Of a DNA stretch of 64,000 nucleotides, positions 54,459 to 64,000 are shown piece by piece; the first letter of the stretch is position 1, and the number at the start of each line of letters is the position of its first letter. The notes under the pieces were generated by a model, which ran no database searches, was not told the origin of the DNA, and saw only the letters and a program-made list of their open reading frames with translations. Source of the stretch: Ceratothoa steindachneri (Eukaryota > Arthropoda > Malacostraca > Isopoda > Cymothoidae); the NCBI GenBank assembly GCA_963969495.1, contig OZ018317.1, positions 222,092,735 to 222,156,734 on the forward strand. The letters run 5' to 3'. The position numbers and the translations under genes are program-made.

Positions 54459-55916
54459 TTAATGAGGAGTATGATAGTCTAAAAAGCAATTTCTTTGTAG
54501 TTCTTTATTCCACTCTGGGAAATGGCCAATCTCATCATAATTTACTGCATTTTGTGGTTGACATTTTGAAATCCCTTTAGGTGGCCTTCCTGGAGTAACA
54601 TTGACAAGTGGGTTTGATCCGTATTTTATCATAGATTCAACGATACCAAACCTGAACTTAAGAGGAGTTAGTTGCTCTGAGACAGCCATTTCTAGAGACT
54701 CTTTTGTACCACAGCCAAGCCGTGACAACTGACAAGTCTACAAAGTCAAAAATGACCCTCAATGGCCCTTTTTTAGGATTTTATACGAAATCTTTACAGT
54801 AAAATAAAAAATCAAGCTTGGCTCCACCTCCCATACTCCTATTATACTGAAGCACTGCTAATGGGCTGGGTGTTTCTACATTTGCTCTCTCTGTTTTGTC
54901 CCAGCTAAGGATATAACTTTTAGCTTTATTCCAGTCATATAAAAAAGAAATTACAGTGACCATTGAAGTGTCATTCCACTTTACAAAACACTTTTCACCA
55001 TCACTAGATGTACATCCATCCATCGAACCCCTGCCTTCTTTTACTAGATCCTCATTGCCTTTTATTGGCAAATTCCCACCAACCTTATTACTCCTAACTA
55101 TCCCCTTACAGAATATCGCACAATCAAAGAGATGGGCCACCAAACGTGGCGAGGTGAAGAAATTATCAAAAAATAATCTGCAATTAGTTGTAAATTCTAG
55201 TCAATTTTCTATTTTTGCCAGAACTACAGCCCCTGAAAGCCCTAAATGATTGTATTCTTGTATTCCTTGGGAATATTTGTAGATTTTCCTCGGTAATCAA
55301 TCAAGGTATAAGCTATTCCAGAACCACCGGACAAAAAGGATAATTTTATACCCTAAGAATTATGTTTGCCTTTCATGTATTGTTTGACCAGCAGTGTTCC
55401 CTTGAAGCGAATGAGTTGTTCATTTATGGAAACTCTTTTTCTGGAAATTCTTTGGACAACTCTTTCACATAGTCATCTAATACGGGTCGCACTTTCCAAA
55501 GTATGTCATTATCTTGTTGATTGTTCTGCAAGTTGTCAACGCAGTGAATATTATCACAGATGTCTTCTAAAAGCTTATCATAAAATAATTAGTAAAATAT
55601 TGGTAAGTTTCCATTAGCTCAGGATATTCATTATCATCACCACCATCGACGCGGAAGGAATAAAATCTTTTCTAAATCAATATTTTTGTTCAGTTGGTTT
55701 ACGTAGGGTGTACTTCATTGTAAGAATTTCATCATATTCATTTGCCGCATATTCATCGTTTATTATTTGCATATAAATTTCATCACCAGAGCCTACTTCA
55801 ATGAGTTCGGTTTCATTGTCATCATCTGACAAACTGTTTACATCTGAATCATTTCCTAAGTTTTCACAATTGATAATTTCTCCAGTATCATTTTTAGTTG
55901 GCTTGTGCTTAGCCAT
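54459..55916 (-). pseudogene. piggyBac-type transposase, inactivated
   Basis: The frame starts at 55,916 with an acidic N-terminus (SDDDNETELIEVGSGDE), usual for the family. It then passes, with frame breaks, through ILWKVRPVLDDYVKEL, SINEQLIRFKGTLLVKQYM, SGIAYTLIDYRGKSTN, FFDNFFTSPRLVAHLFD with a catalytic Asp, IVRSNKVGGNLPIKG, KCFVKWNDTSMVTVISFLY, YNRSMGGGAKLDFLF (the third catalytic Asp region, altered from the expected MGGVD), and VNYDEIGHFPEWNKE. The end, QRNCFLDYHTPH, lacks the Cys-rich zinc-binding segment that normally precedes this motif, so it has been deleted. At least six disruptions are present. piggyBac enzymes cut and paste at TTAA sites; the ends were not identified. Confidence 0.82.
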
Positions 55917-56278
55917 TGAACCTTGTAATTAAAAGAGTAAATTAATATTATTCATATACAAAGAGAAACCATCATATTTAGACGAGCTCAATAACCAGAA
56001 AATAAATCCTGAAAAGCAGAGATATAGGCCTATTATATTTTTTATACACATATTTGATCATATTGACTCATATCAACTCCATGAAGAAAATAAAGGGATT
56101 TATGTTGTGACAAAATGTAATGAAACCATTTATCACTATATATTTTAACTTTACGATATCTTATGATTATAAAAATTCACTTGTAATCATATTCCTGACA
56201 TTATTATTACAGTAATAATTAACAACTCACCTCCACCATCAAAACGGTCAATTTCAAACTAATGTAACTCGAAGACTA
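55917..56278. other. A/T-rich sequence upstream of the piggyBac ORF
   Basis: Non-coding A/T-rich sequence that may be the 5' untranslated part and terminal region of the piggyBac element. No terminal inverted repeat or TTAA-flanked end could be settled. Confidence 0.3.
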
Positions 56279-56725
56279 ATGTCAACTCGTCATCAGCTGG
56301 AGGTTTTTCTGAATTCTCATTGGCTAATAAATATAGCTCAAGATGATCAGAAGACTGCAGAGTGTCTTATCTTCGTGTTTAAGAGCATCAACAATTACTC
56401 ATATATGATTCAAAGTGACTCATATTTAAAGAAAGCGGACTGCCAATTCTTCCAGGACCCAGAATGTTTTAAAATTTTCGGAATGGCTTTATTAAAGGAA
56501 AAATTTCAGGCTATAAAAGACCCAAGGACCACAAGAAGCAAAATCGAAAAAGTAATAGAAGAAGAACAGGAAGAGAAAGAATCAGACGAAAATAACTTCG
56601 AAATAAACCAAGAACCCTAACACCCCGGAAGGACAAGAAGGGCAACGAAAAGCAAATCCAAGCCCACAAGCTCAAAAATGAACGCGAATAATGTAGAGAA
56701 CAAAACCGCTACGAAACCAAACAAG
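56279..56725 (+). pseudogene. Putative LINE ORF1 with acidic tail, interrupted
   Basis: A 113-codon frame encodes MSTRHQLEVFLNSHWLINIA and continues with DQKTAECLIFVFKSINNYSY, KADCQFFQDPECFKIFGMAL, and a strongly acidic coiled-coil-like tail (KVIEEEQEEKESDENN). No zinc knuckle is visible. It lies on the same strand and upstream of a reverse-transcriptase relic (57.2-59.1 kb), separated from it by dispersed-repeat copy D. I infer it is the first ORF of the same element; the alternative is an unrelated host fragment. The initiator choice is uncertain. Confidence 0.35.
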
Positions 56726-57205
56726 GTCTGCTGACCAAAAAGTCACGTGCTCTCACTTATACTGATTTATGAACTTACGACCAACAAAACTTTCAATAAT
56801 TCCCGGACTAACCTTGGGAGGACCTTGGCAATTCTAGCAGTCAAAACAGAATGTAAAACAATATGAGGGTTTCAAATTTCGTTAGAATCGACCAAATAGT
56901 TATGATGTTATTGCCAAAACAATATAATTCCCGGGCTAACCTTGGGACCACCTTGTCAATTATATCATCCGAAAGAGAATGTAAACAACATAATGGTTTC
57001 AAATTTCGTTAGAATATGCCAAATAGTTATGATGTTATTACCAAAGCAAAATAATTCACGGCTAGCCTTGGGAGGACTTTGGAAGTTATATCATTCGGAA
57101 GAGAATATAAAACAACATAAGGATTTCAAATTTCATTAGAATCGGTCGAATAGTTACAATGTTATTACAAAAAGAAAAAAAAGAAAAACGGGGACTGACC
57201 GACTT
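56726..57205 (-). repeat. Dispersed TIR-like repeat, copy D, inside a LINE relic
   Basis: The copy opens CTGACCAAAAAGTCACGTGC and CTCTCACTTATACTGATTTATG, followed by about three and a half core units with periods of 129 and 126 bases (TTGGCAATTCTAGCAG, TTGTCAATTATATCATC, TTGGAAGTTATATCATTC). It ends at GGGACTGACCGACTTGTCGG. Its opening matches the reverse complement of the right end of copy C almost word for word. The far terminal segment after the GACC tract is missing. Confidence 0.7.
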
Positions 57206-59130
57206 GTCGGTAAAAAAAAAGATAAATACCAATAAATATGAGATTTAGAAGAATTTTATCAATCAATAGAGTTCGAGTCCCTTTGGACCTTGGAAAGATA
57301 GGGATTGTCACAGCCTATGAGCCCCAGAGGCGCAAATACATACATATCCAGATGTTCATGACCATCTATAACCGGAAGTTACCGAACATACTCAAGGAAT
57401 ACCCCAAACGCAAGATAGGAAGAAGCCGGTTACTGAAATATACATGGTATAGGAAAGTGACTGAATACATTGATTGAGAGAAACATCAGTCACCAAGTCA
57501 GATATATGCTCAGCAAATTTCCTCTTACCTTACAACTATATGAAACTACTTCAAATCCCCTGTCGTGATCATATCGGTATTTCTCTGACCTTTAACAGAA
57601 AAGAGATCCAAATACCAACGCCAAAGAGAAAAGTTACAGTAGAGCAAACTAAGCGAGATAATACTCAAAGAGATAGACGAGGAAATCAAGAGGCTGAACG
57701 CAAAAAATAATAAAACCAGAGAAGAAATCAATCCGATAAATGTATACAAAACATTTTCATCTATAAATGGACCGATTATATGAAGGTTTAACAGCGTGAA
57801 TTGAAAGGAATATACCAGAGACGTATCGAATTGGAAAAGGAATCAAAGGGTAATTAATAGAAAGAACACCGCTGGCAGAGATGGGAAGAGGTAATCGAAG
57901 AACTTGACAGTAAAGATTGGTATAAAGAATTCTCAGATCAAGTACGAAGATTAAATGGATCACTACCAAGAAAGAAAACGGAAATAGAAAATATAGATGA
58001 AATTCAATCAGAGGAAGAAGCAATAAAAGCGAGTTTTAAAGAGCGCTTGAAAAGAGTGTTTTAAAATAAGTGATGAAATGAATAATAGACGAGCTAAATG
58101 AAATCATAGAAAGAACGCACCCAAGCCACCAAGTTGAACAAAAAAAAGACAACGAACAAGAGATTGCTATGGAGAAGCTTCAAACTGTCTTCCATTCCTT
58201 CAAACAGAAGGCGTTAGTCCTTTTTGGCCTATCGAAGATGAATTACACCAGGGCGCTACAATCCATCATAAACGGGATGTTAAACATCCTCAATGCTTTG
58301 TAAGAATATAGCCTATTTCTCTGAAGAATATAAAACAGCAAGAATGATATTCATAGCCAAACAGAGGAAACCACCAGCGTAAAAAGAAGTTTAACACACA
58401 ATTTCCCTCCTTAGTTCTGGGTAAGCTCTGAGAAAGCCCTAACCAGGAGGCTCGTTGCACACTTGCAGGATAATTCACTTTTCATTGAGCAAAAGGGGAG
58501 TTTCATAATAAAAGGACCACGTAAATGGCAATTAGTATCATCTCAGAAATGATCGTCCAAGCAAAGAAAGAAGGGAATTACGGATATATTGTGCGTATGG
58601 ATAAATCGAAGGTGTTTAACAAAGTATGGCAGCAAATGAATGCAGTATAAAATCCTCCAGGTGAGAATAATTTTGAATTTATAAAATACTGTGATTATGT
58701 AATCGAGACGTAAGGTAATATCAGTATAAAGAGAAAAATTGGGCCAAAACTTACCTCAAGGTCGGGTTGTCGCAAGGAGAGTGCCCAAGTTCTACTTGTA
58801 CTCGAATTACTTAGCAGATATCCATGAACCCAGCAATCCTTCTAGTCTTAACATAAAGTTCGCCAATGATGGAAAGCAGATTATACAATTTCCATGTAGG
58901 AATGTGGACATGCTAGCTCGAATGACTGGTGAATTAATTAGAAACATATAAAAGTGTAGTGATAAGAGATAGATATACTAATGCCACAGAGTGTAATGTA
59001 CTCGTTAGAAAAATTACAACTACTTGATATAGGAAGCACGTTAGAGTTCGGACCCAAAGAGTCCCTATGGCTCTTAGAACTCTATACGACGCTCTCAACA
59101 AAGAAAACAATGCTAGTTTTGATACACTTA
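57206..59130 (+). pseudogene. LINE reverse-transcriptase relic
   Basis: A decayed plus-strand coding region. Readable parts include IGISLTFNRKEIQIPTPKRK, a Lys/Glu-rich linker (to about 58,180), EKALTRRLVAHLQDNSLF followed by IEQKGSF.IKGP, EMIVQAKKEGNYGYIVRMDK with a KVFNKVW block (usually the catalytic DF.KAFD), LPQGRVVARRVPKFYLYSNY (PQGSVLSP.LF..Y) and LNIKFANDGKQIIQFP, where the second catalytic Asp of FADD is Asn. It ends with NVDMLARMTGELIRNI and a GPKESLYG-like piece. The order identifies an RT palm. The clade is unclear. It is heavily frameshifted. Confidence 0.6.
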
Positions 59131-59139
59131 GTCAGGTTT

Positions 59140-59748
59140 TATTGTTTTAACATATAATTACGTGTTTTAATTGTAATATTAATCAATGAGGTCGCCCTCG
59201 GCGGCGAGCACGCGTTCCAGGCAAGACCTGAAGGCCGCGCACACATTGCGGGCGAAGTGCTTCCTAATGCTGGCCCACACGCGGTTGACGGACGACTTAA
59301 GCTCGGCAACCTTGGTGTGGCGGACCTGATAGGCCTTGATCTAGACATACACCCAAACCTTGTAGTCAAGGGGATTGAGGTCGGGCAACTGCGGCGACCA
59401 AAATTCCTTTGACCCGAAGTTTATGTTTGACCCCAGCCACTTTTCCACGGTCTTGGCCCTGTGGGCCGGAGCACCGTCCTGCTGAAAGACGTAATCGACC
59501 TTCTTCGTGATCTTTCTCACCAAAGGTACGACTTTCAATGCTAAGTTATCTCTGTAATTAGCCGCGGTGAGCCTTTAACCGGCCGCGAACTAGACCGGAA
59601 ACATCTTCTTTCACCATTCAAATCCACGACTCCGAGCATCATTACGGAGGCCGGATGCTTGGTCGTTGACATGTAGCGGACCTCGGAAACATCCTGGCCG
59701 AATCTTACCGCGCAGTTGTTCTGCTTGCTGATGATCTGATGGTAACAG
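59140..59748 (-). pseudogene. mariner-type transposase, 5'-truncated
   Basis: The minus strand encodes CAVRFGQDVSEVRYMSTTKH and ASVMMLGVVDLNGE, then after a frameshift KKVDYVFQQDGAPAHRAKTV, SKEFWSPQLPDLNPLD and VWVYV, a TAG replacing a sense codon, and KAYQVRHTKVAELKSSVNRV to LAAEGDLID at the stop near 59,165. Thirty-six residues separate the Asp of QQDGAP from the last Asp of PDLNPLD, close to the DD37D group. The N-terminal DNA-binding part and the first catalytic Asp are absent because the copy ends at about 59,748. High G/C compared with its surroundings suggests a more recent arrival than the 24.6-kb relic. Confidence 0.82.
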
Positions 59749-60259
59749 CACAAGTGAAAAGCCTAACAAGTAAAAAACAAAACAAAGAAACTATAAAAAA
59801 CACCCAACAACAAAGCAAAAGATAGTGATTAGCCTCACTTCCAGGCACCTTGCATCCCTTAGCAAATCTTCTAATTTCTTCTCTTTTCACCACTTTATCT
59901 TTATTTGACTATACACTACCCCCTTCCCTTTAAACACCAACCACTAACGCGCAATCAATTAATCGTTTGGGCTGGGAGATGACGCATTCATTCAGATGTA
60001 AGTTACAGCAAGGTCGACCATGCTATACTTGGCAATACCTTGCGGGGCGATACAGGGAAGAGTAACCAAATAATGAGTGATTGAAAGGTTGTGGGGACGA
60101 ATATACAAAAGTGTTCAAGGGAACCCGAGGAATATTTATGAAGAAATACGAAACAATGTTTGGAAGATTTTTTTTAACAAAGTTTAACTGCAATGTATGT
60201 AATGTGACGAAAAGCCTACTCCACACAGCGTAAGCAACACCTGATGGATGCTTCTTATC
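59749..60259. other. Unassigned sequence
   Basis: No recognisable coding. A minus frame at 60,023-60,262 has no motif. Confidence 0.3.
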
Positions 60260-60363
60260 CACGCTAAGAAAGAGGTTGCATCAATAGACCAATCTAACAG
60301 CACCACCCCAATAGACTGTTCCAATTAGATTGGTCTAATTGATACAGCTTCTTGCTTGGCGTG
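60260..60363. mobile_element. Short inverted-repeat (MITE-like) element
   Basis: A left arm CACGCTAAGAAAGAGGTTGC..TCAATAGACCAATCTAA and a right arm TTAGATTGGTCTAATTGATA..GCTTCTTGCTTGGCGTG are inverted relatives of about 39 bases with several mismatches, around a 25-base loop that contains a further ATAGACTGTTCCAATTAG word. It is non-coding, and target duplications are not evident. Confidence 0.55.
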
Positions 60364-61944
60364 GCCAACGCAGTTGGAGGAGGCAAATCATTTCAATAGT
60401 AACCACATCGGGAATGGTTGAAATTATTTTCAGGAATATTTATGAGGATGTATGGATAAAAAACATGAATGACTTGGTAATGACAATCCACTAAACCCTC
60501 CTACAATATTTCCAGAATCTAGTGTGTGGTTGAATACGCTAATTCTCTTTTTCCTTTGCGGGCAGGGCCGCAAAAACTATAGATGAAAAGGAATGAGCTT
60601 AACAGGGTAGTTTTGAATACCAAAAATGAACAATAAAAGAAAACAACAAAAGTTAATAACATTCATAGAAAGCAACAACCATGAGACATTTCCATGTGCC
60701 TCAGGGAAGTATCGCCTCCCTTAAGGGGCCAAGCGTACAATAAAAAAATAAAACGAATTAAACAGTAAGTAGAGTCAGCCTTCTCCAAGAACTCTGTGAC
60801 ACCACAACCTAGCTCGTAAGAGTCCTCCCCAGCAACAGAAATAAACGGCAGGGGCCCTCGCTATCCCTGTACCGAGACAGGTGCCACATACTAAGCTCCT
60901 GCAGACTAGGACAGTCATGGAAGCCAAGCAATCCTCTCAAAATGATTCGAAGAGGCGCTCCATCTGATGGCACCGCATATCGCAAGTGTACAAGATCCGG
61001 AGGCAATGAAATATGACTTGATACTCTCCAAGAATTGAATGGCTCCAGTTGAATAATCGGGGCACGACGGCAAGTAACTTTAAATTCCAGGGCGCCAGGT
61101 CCCATCCTATTTGCCGTGCAGCCTGAATGGCTTTCCTGATCCTTGTTATGTAGTCATTGTGGAGAATAGTGAAGCCCAGGTCCTTTGGTGAAGGCAGTAG
61201 CAGCAGCTGGAAGTACCCCGTCGGCTTCAATCAAATGGAAAATGAGGAGAATCCAACTCCCACTTCGGACATGGAGCAATCTCTATACTTCAATGTGCCA
61301 CGATGTACGCTTTAATAAATATAAACGCAATAATCGAGAGCTAAAATGCTAAAAAAGGAAAATATATTTATTTCTAAGTAAATTTAATAAATTTTATAAT
61401 TACCATTTTGAAAATATTCCATTGAAAAAAAAATTACTATGCAAAAGATTTTGAACTAACAACGCACATTTCCTTGATAGGCGACAAATGAGTACTAGAT
61501 TGGCCAAGTTAAGCTATCACTACTCTGTTTAACAAGTCCTAACCTGTTCTTTTCTGGACTATTTTGTGTATTTGGAATTAGCCCCGCCAGGAGGTAATTC
61601 CACTGAACCATCGCCCCGAATGATTTTCCCGACATCTTTCATCAACTCCTGTCGAAGTTCTCCTTATTTCGGGTAGCCGAAATACTCTCCCCTGGGCCGG
61701 AAGTTACCCCCCCCCCTTGCTTTTGGAGAACCGTCATCACTCCAACCTCCAGCTCTGAAGTCCAAGTGGTCTCACCTCACGTACCGAAGACATCCGTAAG
61801 CCAACCCCCCTTTCCCTTTCAGTAACCCAATTGAGTTAATCTCCCCCCCCCTTCGTTTATTAATGTGATTTTTGCCCGTTAATTCTCTGGGGTAATTTTA
61901 CCCTTCAATTTTTTTATTAATTTTTTTGTGTAAATAAAATTATA
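60364..61944. other. Unassigned; two overlapping unrecognised minus frames
   Basis: Minus frames 61,230-60,937 (97 codons; includes KDLGFTILHNDYITRIRKAI, which faintly recalls the DLG region after a LINE RT palm) and 61,105-60,809 (98 codons) overlap in different phases. The similarity is too weak to assign. C-rich homopolymers lie near 61,710 and 61,845. Confidence 0.3.
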
Positions 61945-62435
61945 TTTTTATACATGTCTCTTTAAATAACCTTGAACTTTGCCATTGTCCATAATTTACC
62001 TGACCTCGTTGAACTCTTTCGTTACTCAGCCCGTCTGAACGCGTGGTTTTCCGTCCCTTTTGTCGGTTCGCTTTCAAGTTATTGGTCCTCTCCCATAAAT
62101 ATAATATGGTATTGATATAATGTAATGTCATACCACGACAGTCTCCTATCAATGTGTGGAGTTCAACCGCCACAAAGGATTCATAAAGTTCTGGTAGTTG
62201 TTTGAACGAGATGTTCTCCTTGACAGATATTGCAGTACCATCAAACCGTTGCTGAGAATGATTCTTTATGACCACTCTGTAGCCCAGTAATGTAATTTGA
62301 CCAGATGTAGTGTCAATACCGTGCTCCGTTATAAGTATGATGTTGGGTTAAGCACTTGGAATATGTTTCCATATGCCCTAGCTTTTCCCTCCGATCAGTT
62401 TACGTTGAGTGTCAGAATCCTCATTCTATCGCTTA
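61945..62435 (-). pseudogene. LINE ORF2 start: endonuclease domain fragment
   Basis: Downstream of the ORF1 relic on the same strand, the translation begins MRILTLNVN (the usual (R)I..LN.N start of apurinic-type endonucleases), continues AYGNIFQVLNPTSYL, then after frame changes HGIDTTSGQITLLGYRVV and DGTAISVKENISFKQLPEL, ESFVAVEL. The G(T)AI.V+..I.......L and VAVEL blocks fit the mid-domain of jockey/I-type LINE endonucleases. It breaks off at about 61,945 with no RT, so the element is 3'-truncated or interrupted. Confidence 0.55.
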
Positions 62436-62601
62436 CTCTTTCCATGTTGTCTCTTTAGTGTTTTGAGGTGATGTTCTTCTTGCTCCCGTTTTTCTTCTTT
62501 CTGAACTCGGCATTTGTAATCTGCTCGCAGGTATTGTGATTTAGGGTCACATTCTGGCTGAGCAGAGATTCTTCTATCGATTCAGCGTCGACTTCATAGT
62601 C

Positions 62602-63961
62602 TTATTCCCATTTGAACACCTTTGTTTTAATCCTATGGAATATATCCTTGGGCTCCATTTCTTCGGGAAAGGGAAACTGGTCGCATGCGTACACTTTAAG
62701 ACTGATATTGTCCGCACGCAATCTTTTGCTTTTTCGCTTCTTCCCCTTGGCCTTCTTTGTTTGTGGGACTTCGATGTCCGATGAGTCTGAGGATTCCGAG
62801 GAACCATTGGTATCAGACCTAGCATTTGCCCTCTCTTCGGTTATTACTTGTCTTTGTTTAGGGGCAGGAGTTTTCACTTCGACTGCTTGTGTTTTCTCTT
62901 TCATGTTTTCCGTTTTGGAGGTATCTTGACCGTTTAATTGTTGGTTTGTGACTATCTGCAATTGCAGCACATTCCCAGAGGGAGGAGGGGTGTCCGGGAA
63001 CCACATTTGGTTCATCCCGTTTTTAGCCAGCATTTGCTTCAGATTTTTAGCGAACGTGCCAGGGCGCGTGAGATTCATGACGTGCGCGTAAAGGATGCAC
63101 GTCATAATCGTCGAGTTCTCGTTTTGAAGCTTAAGATAAGTTTTCTTTGTGTCCACTTCAGAGAGGGCCACCTTTGGTGCTTAGGCGTAGGATGTATTCG
63201 CTCTACGCGTTTCCTCATTCTTCCTTGCTTCATGCTTCCGTTTGATAATCTTTTTTTTACAGGGCAGGCTATGGCCATTGATCTGTGTTCTTACCCACAG
63301 TTAACGCACTTCTCGAAATTATTAGTGCACGCCCTTCAATTGTGTCCCAACTCACTGCATTTAGGGCATGTTTCCATTGGCTCCTTGCAGTCTTTAGTCG
63401 CGTGTTCCTCAATTTCATAACATCTTAAACAGAACTGGACTGGGGTAAATTCTCCCTTCTCTATCTGGTCCCCACTAACCTTGGCATTGAACATTAGATG
63501 GCCATGTTTTTTTGTCTTTTGGGCCGGAGTTGTTTCAGTAAAGACTACCTTGAAGACGTGAGTGTATTCGTTATTATTCCTTCTCTTTTTTAATTTGATC
63601 ACTTTGGCTACCTTGGCCCAGGTTTGCCGAAGCTGTATCTCCTCCTTGATGTTCTCTTTGGAGTGCTGCCTGATGCACGCATCGAGTCGGCGGCACACCA
63701 CGCTCCTGTGGGCCAAGATCTGTAGTGGTATTGCTGGCTGCAGCCCAATTCTCCTAAGGACCTCTACAGCTTTCTCCTTGGTGATATCCTCGATGTCTTT
63801 TTCTTTTTGCAGATTGCAACATACCCCGAGGTTACCTCCAACAGTCTCACCATGGCAATGCCCAATTTGCCCTACACAACTTCGAACACTTTTTCTCTGC
63901 TGGGCTTGGGCTGTCCGTCGACTGCCTGCAGAGGTATTCTGGTTGTATTGTCTTGGGCCAT
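62602..63961 (-). pseudogene. LINE ORF1 (gag-like) with three zinc knuckles
   Basis: The start at 63,961 (MAQDNTTRIPLQAVDGQPK) is the first ATG before the conserved part. A TAG follows about 30 codons in and a frameshift near 63,800; then AVEVLRRIGLQPAIPLQ, IQLRQTWAKVAKVIKLKKRR, YTHVFKVVFTE and three knuckles: CLRCYEIEEHATKDC, CPKCSELGHNWRAC and a CVNC...EHRSMAIACP with a stop inside. The second half (63,171-62,602) begins MALSEVDTKKTYLKLQNENS and ends in a basic, nuclear-localisation-like tail (KKAKGKKRKSKRLR) and FKWE. ORF1 proteins bind the element RNA. Roughly 450 codons with three or four disruptions. Confidence 0.72.
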
Positions 63962-64000
63962 TTATTCGAGAGAGTGGCCCCTTTGGACTGTATTATTCTT

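Noticed and set aside
60809..61230. LINE RT C-terminal region (KDLGFTILHND)
   Set aside because: Only one short phrase resembles the family and the two overlapping frames give no further ordered blocks.

Overview
The window looks like repeat-dense intergenic DNA from an animal, most likely an arthropod and perhaps a crustacean. The grounds are the mix of element families (Tc1 and mariner-type transposases, piggyBac, RTE, CR1/L2-like and zinc-knuckle LINEs, a hAT non-autonomous element, a Penelope-like fragment), degenerate TTAGGT-type runs at about 16.5, 31.5 and 37.05 kb, long AT and CA microsatellites, and an LINE 3' tail ending in TTCTTATG repeats. No intact host gene was found. Apart from the repeats, nearly every recognisable coding segment is a broken mobile-element gene. 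The species assignment is inference.

Layout: 0-4.5 kb is unassigned G/T-rich sequence ending in a Penelope-like fragment. 5.9-7.8 kb holds a minisatellite and copy A of a dispersed repeat with a ~125-bp tandem core. 8.8-11.3 kb is one RTE-type LINE split by a second LINE tail, a 485-bp hAT element and a 149-bp MITE. 12.8-13.8 kb is the decayed remnant of a conserved unknown arthropod protein. 14.6-15.9 kb contains a tRNA-like inverted-repeat unit and a Tc1 pseudogene abutting a CA/TA/TG microsatellite. 18.6-25.3 kb carries two sister Tc1 relics, a LINE zinc-knuckle fragment next to an LTR-like promoter block, and a mariner relic. 26.6-36.9 kb is dominated by tandem arrays with units of about 31, 21 and 20 bp; the 20-bp array alone is 3.1 kb. 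39.9-43.7 kb is a CTAGGCTATG-type satellite invaded by a 5'-truncated LINE and flanked by two copies of the dispersed repeat.

43.7-46.6 kb has another Tc1 relic, a MITE-like inverted repeat and a LINE fragment. 47.7-50.9 kb is the most unusual region: a frame-broken reverse transcriptase-RNase H element on the minus strand with inverted copies of one leader sequence at its two sides. It is preceded by an LTR-like block that also occurs at 24 kb, at both places beside a divergently oriented zinc-knuckle fragment. 53.6-59.7 kb carries a LINE ORF1 relic, a piggyBac relic, a LINE relic interrupted by repeat copy D, and a truncated mariner. 60.2-64 kb ends with an inverted repeat and the 5' half of a LINE (zinc-knuckle ORF1 plus endonuclease start) running off the window edge.

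There is no operon-like cooperation between genes. The organising principle is nesting: elements inserted into elements and into satellites, which gives a relative order of insertion at several places. All assignments come from reading motifs by eye, and no database search was made.
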